Below, in pieces: positions 5,462 through 6,447 of a stretch of 6,447 nt of DNA. Source of the DNA: Candidatus Hydrogenedentota bacterium (lineage in GTDB: Bacteria > Hydrogenedentota > Hydrogenedentia > Hydrogenedentales > SLHB01). Location: assembly GCA_022706165.1 (NCBI GenBank), contig JAKJDA010000177.1:1-6447 (forward strand), in the 5' to 3' direction. Position numbers and translations under genes: made by a program. The notes beneath the pieces were generated by a model. That model had not been told where the DNA came from, made no database searches, and worked only from the letters and a program-made list of their open reading frames with translations. The first letter of the stretch is position 1, and the number at the start of each line of letters is the position of its first letter.

Positions 5462-6382
5462 GTGTCGTTACAATGCCGAAAGGCGGAGAATCCGCGGCGA
5501 CGAATAGGCGCTCTGGGCGTGGGGCTGGTCGGCTTGCTGGTTTGCGCGGCATGCGCCCCGACATCCGATGCGCCTGCCCGGGCGGAATCGGGAATCGTGG
5601 CGTTTGGACCGCACTTGACCGAAACGGTCTTTGCGCTGGGACAAGGCGATCGGGTCGTCGGCCGGACGCGGTATTGCGACTACCCGCCGGAGGCGCTGCG
5701 TCTGCCCGTTGTGGGCGATTACCTGAGTCCGGATTTCGAGAAGCTTACGGTGTTGCGTCCGTCGTTGTTGATTGTTCCGGGCGCGGATGCCAAGCTGTCG
5801 ACATTCGCCAAGCTCAAAGGCATTCCGGCGTTGAATGTCGACATGGACACCTTGGCTTCGATCGACGCAGGGATCGCGACGATTGGCGCGGCGTTGGGAT
5901 GTGGAGAGCGGGCCGATTCGCTCCGCGCGCAACTCCGCGATCGCCTCGATGGCGTCCGGCGGGCGACGGCGGGAAAGCCGCGTCCGCGGGTGTTGATTCT
6001 CACCGCGCGCGGCAATCACGATCTAACGGGGTTGTACACCGTGGGGCCGACGAGTTTTCTGGCGGAATTGGTGGACGTGGCGGGCGGCGAGAACCTTTTT
6101 GCGGAGAGTCCGCAGCGCTATTTTGAGGCTTCCAAGGAAACCATTGTCATGCGCGCGCCGGAAGTCATCTTCGAATTTCATGCGGGCGAAACGCTTGCCG
6201 AAAAGGAACGGAAGGCGTTTGCGGACGACTGGAAACGCTTGCCGTCGCTGCCTGCCGTGCGCGACGGGCGCGTACACATCATCACGGAGTCGTATGCCAT
6301 GCGCCCCGGCCCGCGAATTGTGGACGTGGCCGAGTTGTTCGCCCGGTTGCTGCACCCGGATGCGGCGCAGATTGGGCAGTAG
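5462..6382 (+). CDS. btuF: BtuF-like cobalamin-binding lipoprotein of an ABC importer
   Basis: A 306-residue periplasmic-binding protein of the helical-backbone (BtuF/FecB/FepB) family, which captures vitamin B12 or a related chelate and delivers it to an inner-membrane permease. The GTG start at 5462 follows AAGGAG by five bases. Residues 1-30 are a lipoprotein signal (Arg-rich n-region, GALGVGLVGLLV, then CAAC); Cys31 is the probable lipidated residue, though Cys28 at -3 is unusual. Family motifs follow in order: the N-lobe start with GPHLTETVFALG (49-60), RTRYCDYPPEA (68-78, compare SDYPP of E. coli BtuF), VGDYLSPDFEKLTVLRPSLL (84-103), VGPTSFLAELVDVAGGENLF (194-213), and a C-lobe end with DGRVHIITESYAMRPGPRIV (268-287). 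Length is normal. The next ORF begins eight bases after the stop, suggesting an operon. Iron-siderophore or other corrinoid binding cannot be excluded; the CDYPP motif favours cobalamin. Confidence 0.82.
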   Translation: MSLQCRKAENPRRRIGALGVGLVGLLVCAACAPTSDAPARAESGIVAFGPHLTETVFALGQGDRVVGRTRYCDYPPEALRLPVVGDYLSPDFEKLTVLRPSLLIVPGADAKLSTFAKLKGIPALNVDMDTLASIDAGIATIGAALGCGERADSLRAQLRDRLDGVRRATAGKPRPRVLILTARGNHDLTGLYTVGPTSFLAELVDVAGGENLFAESPQRYFEASKETIVMRAPEVIFEFHAGETLAEKERKAFADDWKRLPSLPAVRDGRVHIITESYAMRPGPRIVDVAELFARLLHPDAAQIGQ

Positions 6383-6390
6383 GATTTTTC

Positions 6391-6447
6391 ATGAACCATG
6401 CAGCCACCGCCAAAGATGCCGGCAGCCGTCTTCTCGTCGCGGAGAAT
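6391..6447 (+). CDS. 5' fragment of the next operon gene, possibly the importer ATPase
   Basis: An ATG at 6391 opens a frame that runs off the window after 19 codons (MNHAATAKDAGSRLLVAEN). It starts eight bases after the btuF-like stop. A weak AGGA (6381-6384), which overlaps that stop codon, lies six bases upstream. The visible N-terminus is not hydrophobic, so it is unlikely to be the BtuC-type permease. The LLVAEN segment resembles the first strand of ABC ATPases (BtuD type), which often begins with an LLxxxNL pattern. That assignment is inference from 19 residues and the operon context; no Walker motif is reached. Confidence 0.5.
   Translation, partial: MNHAATAKDAGSRLLVAEN

Noticed and set aside
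4888..6126. A 412-codon open frame on the plus strand overlapping ogt and btuF
   Set aside because: It is a shadow of ogt and the btuF-like gene, with low-complexity Arg/Gly-rich translation and no motif.

Overview
The window comes from a GC-rich bacterial chromosome with a Gram-negative envelope. The evidence is an outer-membrane barrel protein with a Sec signal peptide and a periplasmic-binding lipoprotein. The barrel resembles the alginate-export type of porin, and it sits beside a PAS-rich hybrid kinase and a solitary alkyltransferase. That mix recalls environmental lineages such as Planctomycetes or Candidatus Hydrogenedentes, but this is a weak guess from memory. No phage, transposon, CRISPR array, tRNA or rRNA is visible, and codon composition is even across the genes apart from one barrel C-terminus.

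Layout: (1) 1-57 is a short edge downstream of the first gene, with nothing callable. (2) 58-2811, minus strand, is a large soluble hybrid sensor histidine kinase: four PAS domains, HisKA, HATPase and a C-terminal receiver. Its start overlaps a possible 17-codon leader ORF that carries the only strong ribosome binding site. (3) 2858-3207 is a divergent intergenic region. It holds an AT-rich promoter zone (about 2983-3080) with two candidate plus-strand promoters and small palindromes, then a GC-rich, apparently structured 5' leader (about 3085-3207). (4) 3208-4815, plus strand, is an alginate-export-like porin with an anomalous C-terminus. (5) 4796-5314, minus strand, is an Ogt/MGMT-type methylated-DNA--protein-cysteine methyltransferase, overlapping the porin end by 20 bp tail to tail. 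(6) 5315-5461 is a second divergent promoter region with a perfect 14-bp palindrome. (7) 5462-6382, plus strand, is a BtuF-like cobalamin-binding lipoprotein. (8) 6391-6447 is the start of the next gene of that operon, cut by the window edge and possibly the ABC ATPase.

Functional picture: the BtuF-like protein and the following ORF look like the start of a vitamin B12 (or related corrinoid or metal-chelate) ABC importer operon. The porin would let small solutes cross the outer membrane; its substrate cannot be read from sequence. The kinase is transcribed away from the porin and could regulate it, but nothing proves this. Ogt is an independent DNA-repair gene.

The genes belong to known families, and I do not see a complete undescribed system. 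The points most worth checking are non-coding: the structured porin leader, a CGGCGAA/TTCGCCG inverted repeat shared by the porin leader and the ogt/btuF promoter region, the leader ORF at the kinase start, and the disturbed porin C-terminus.
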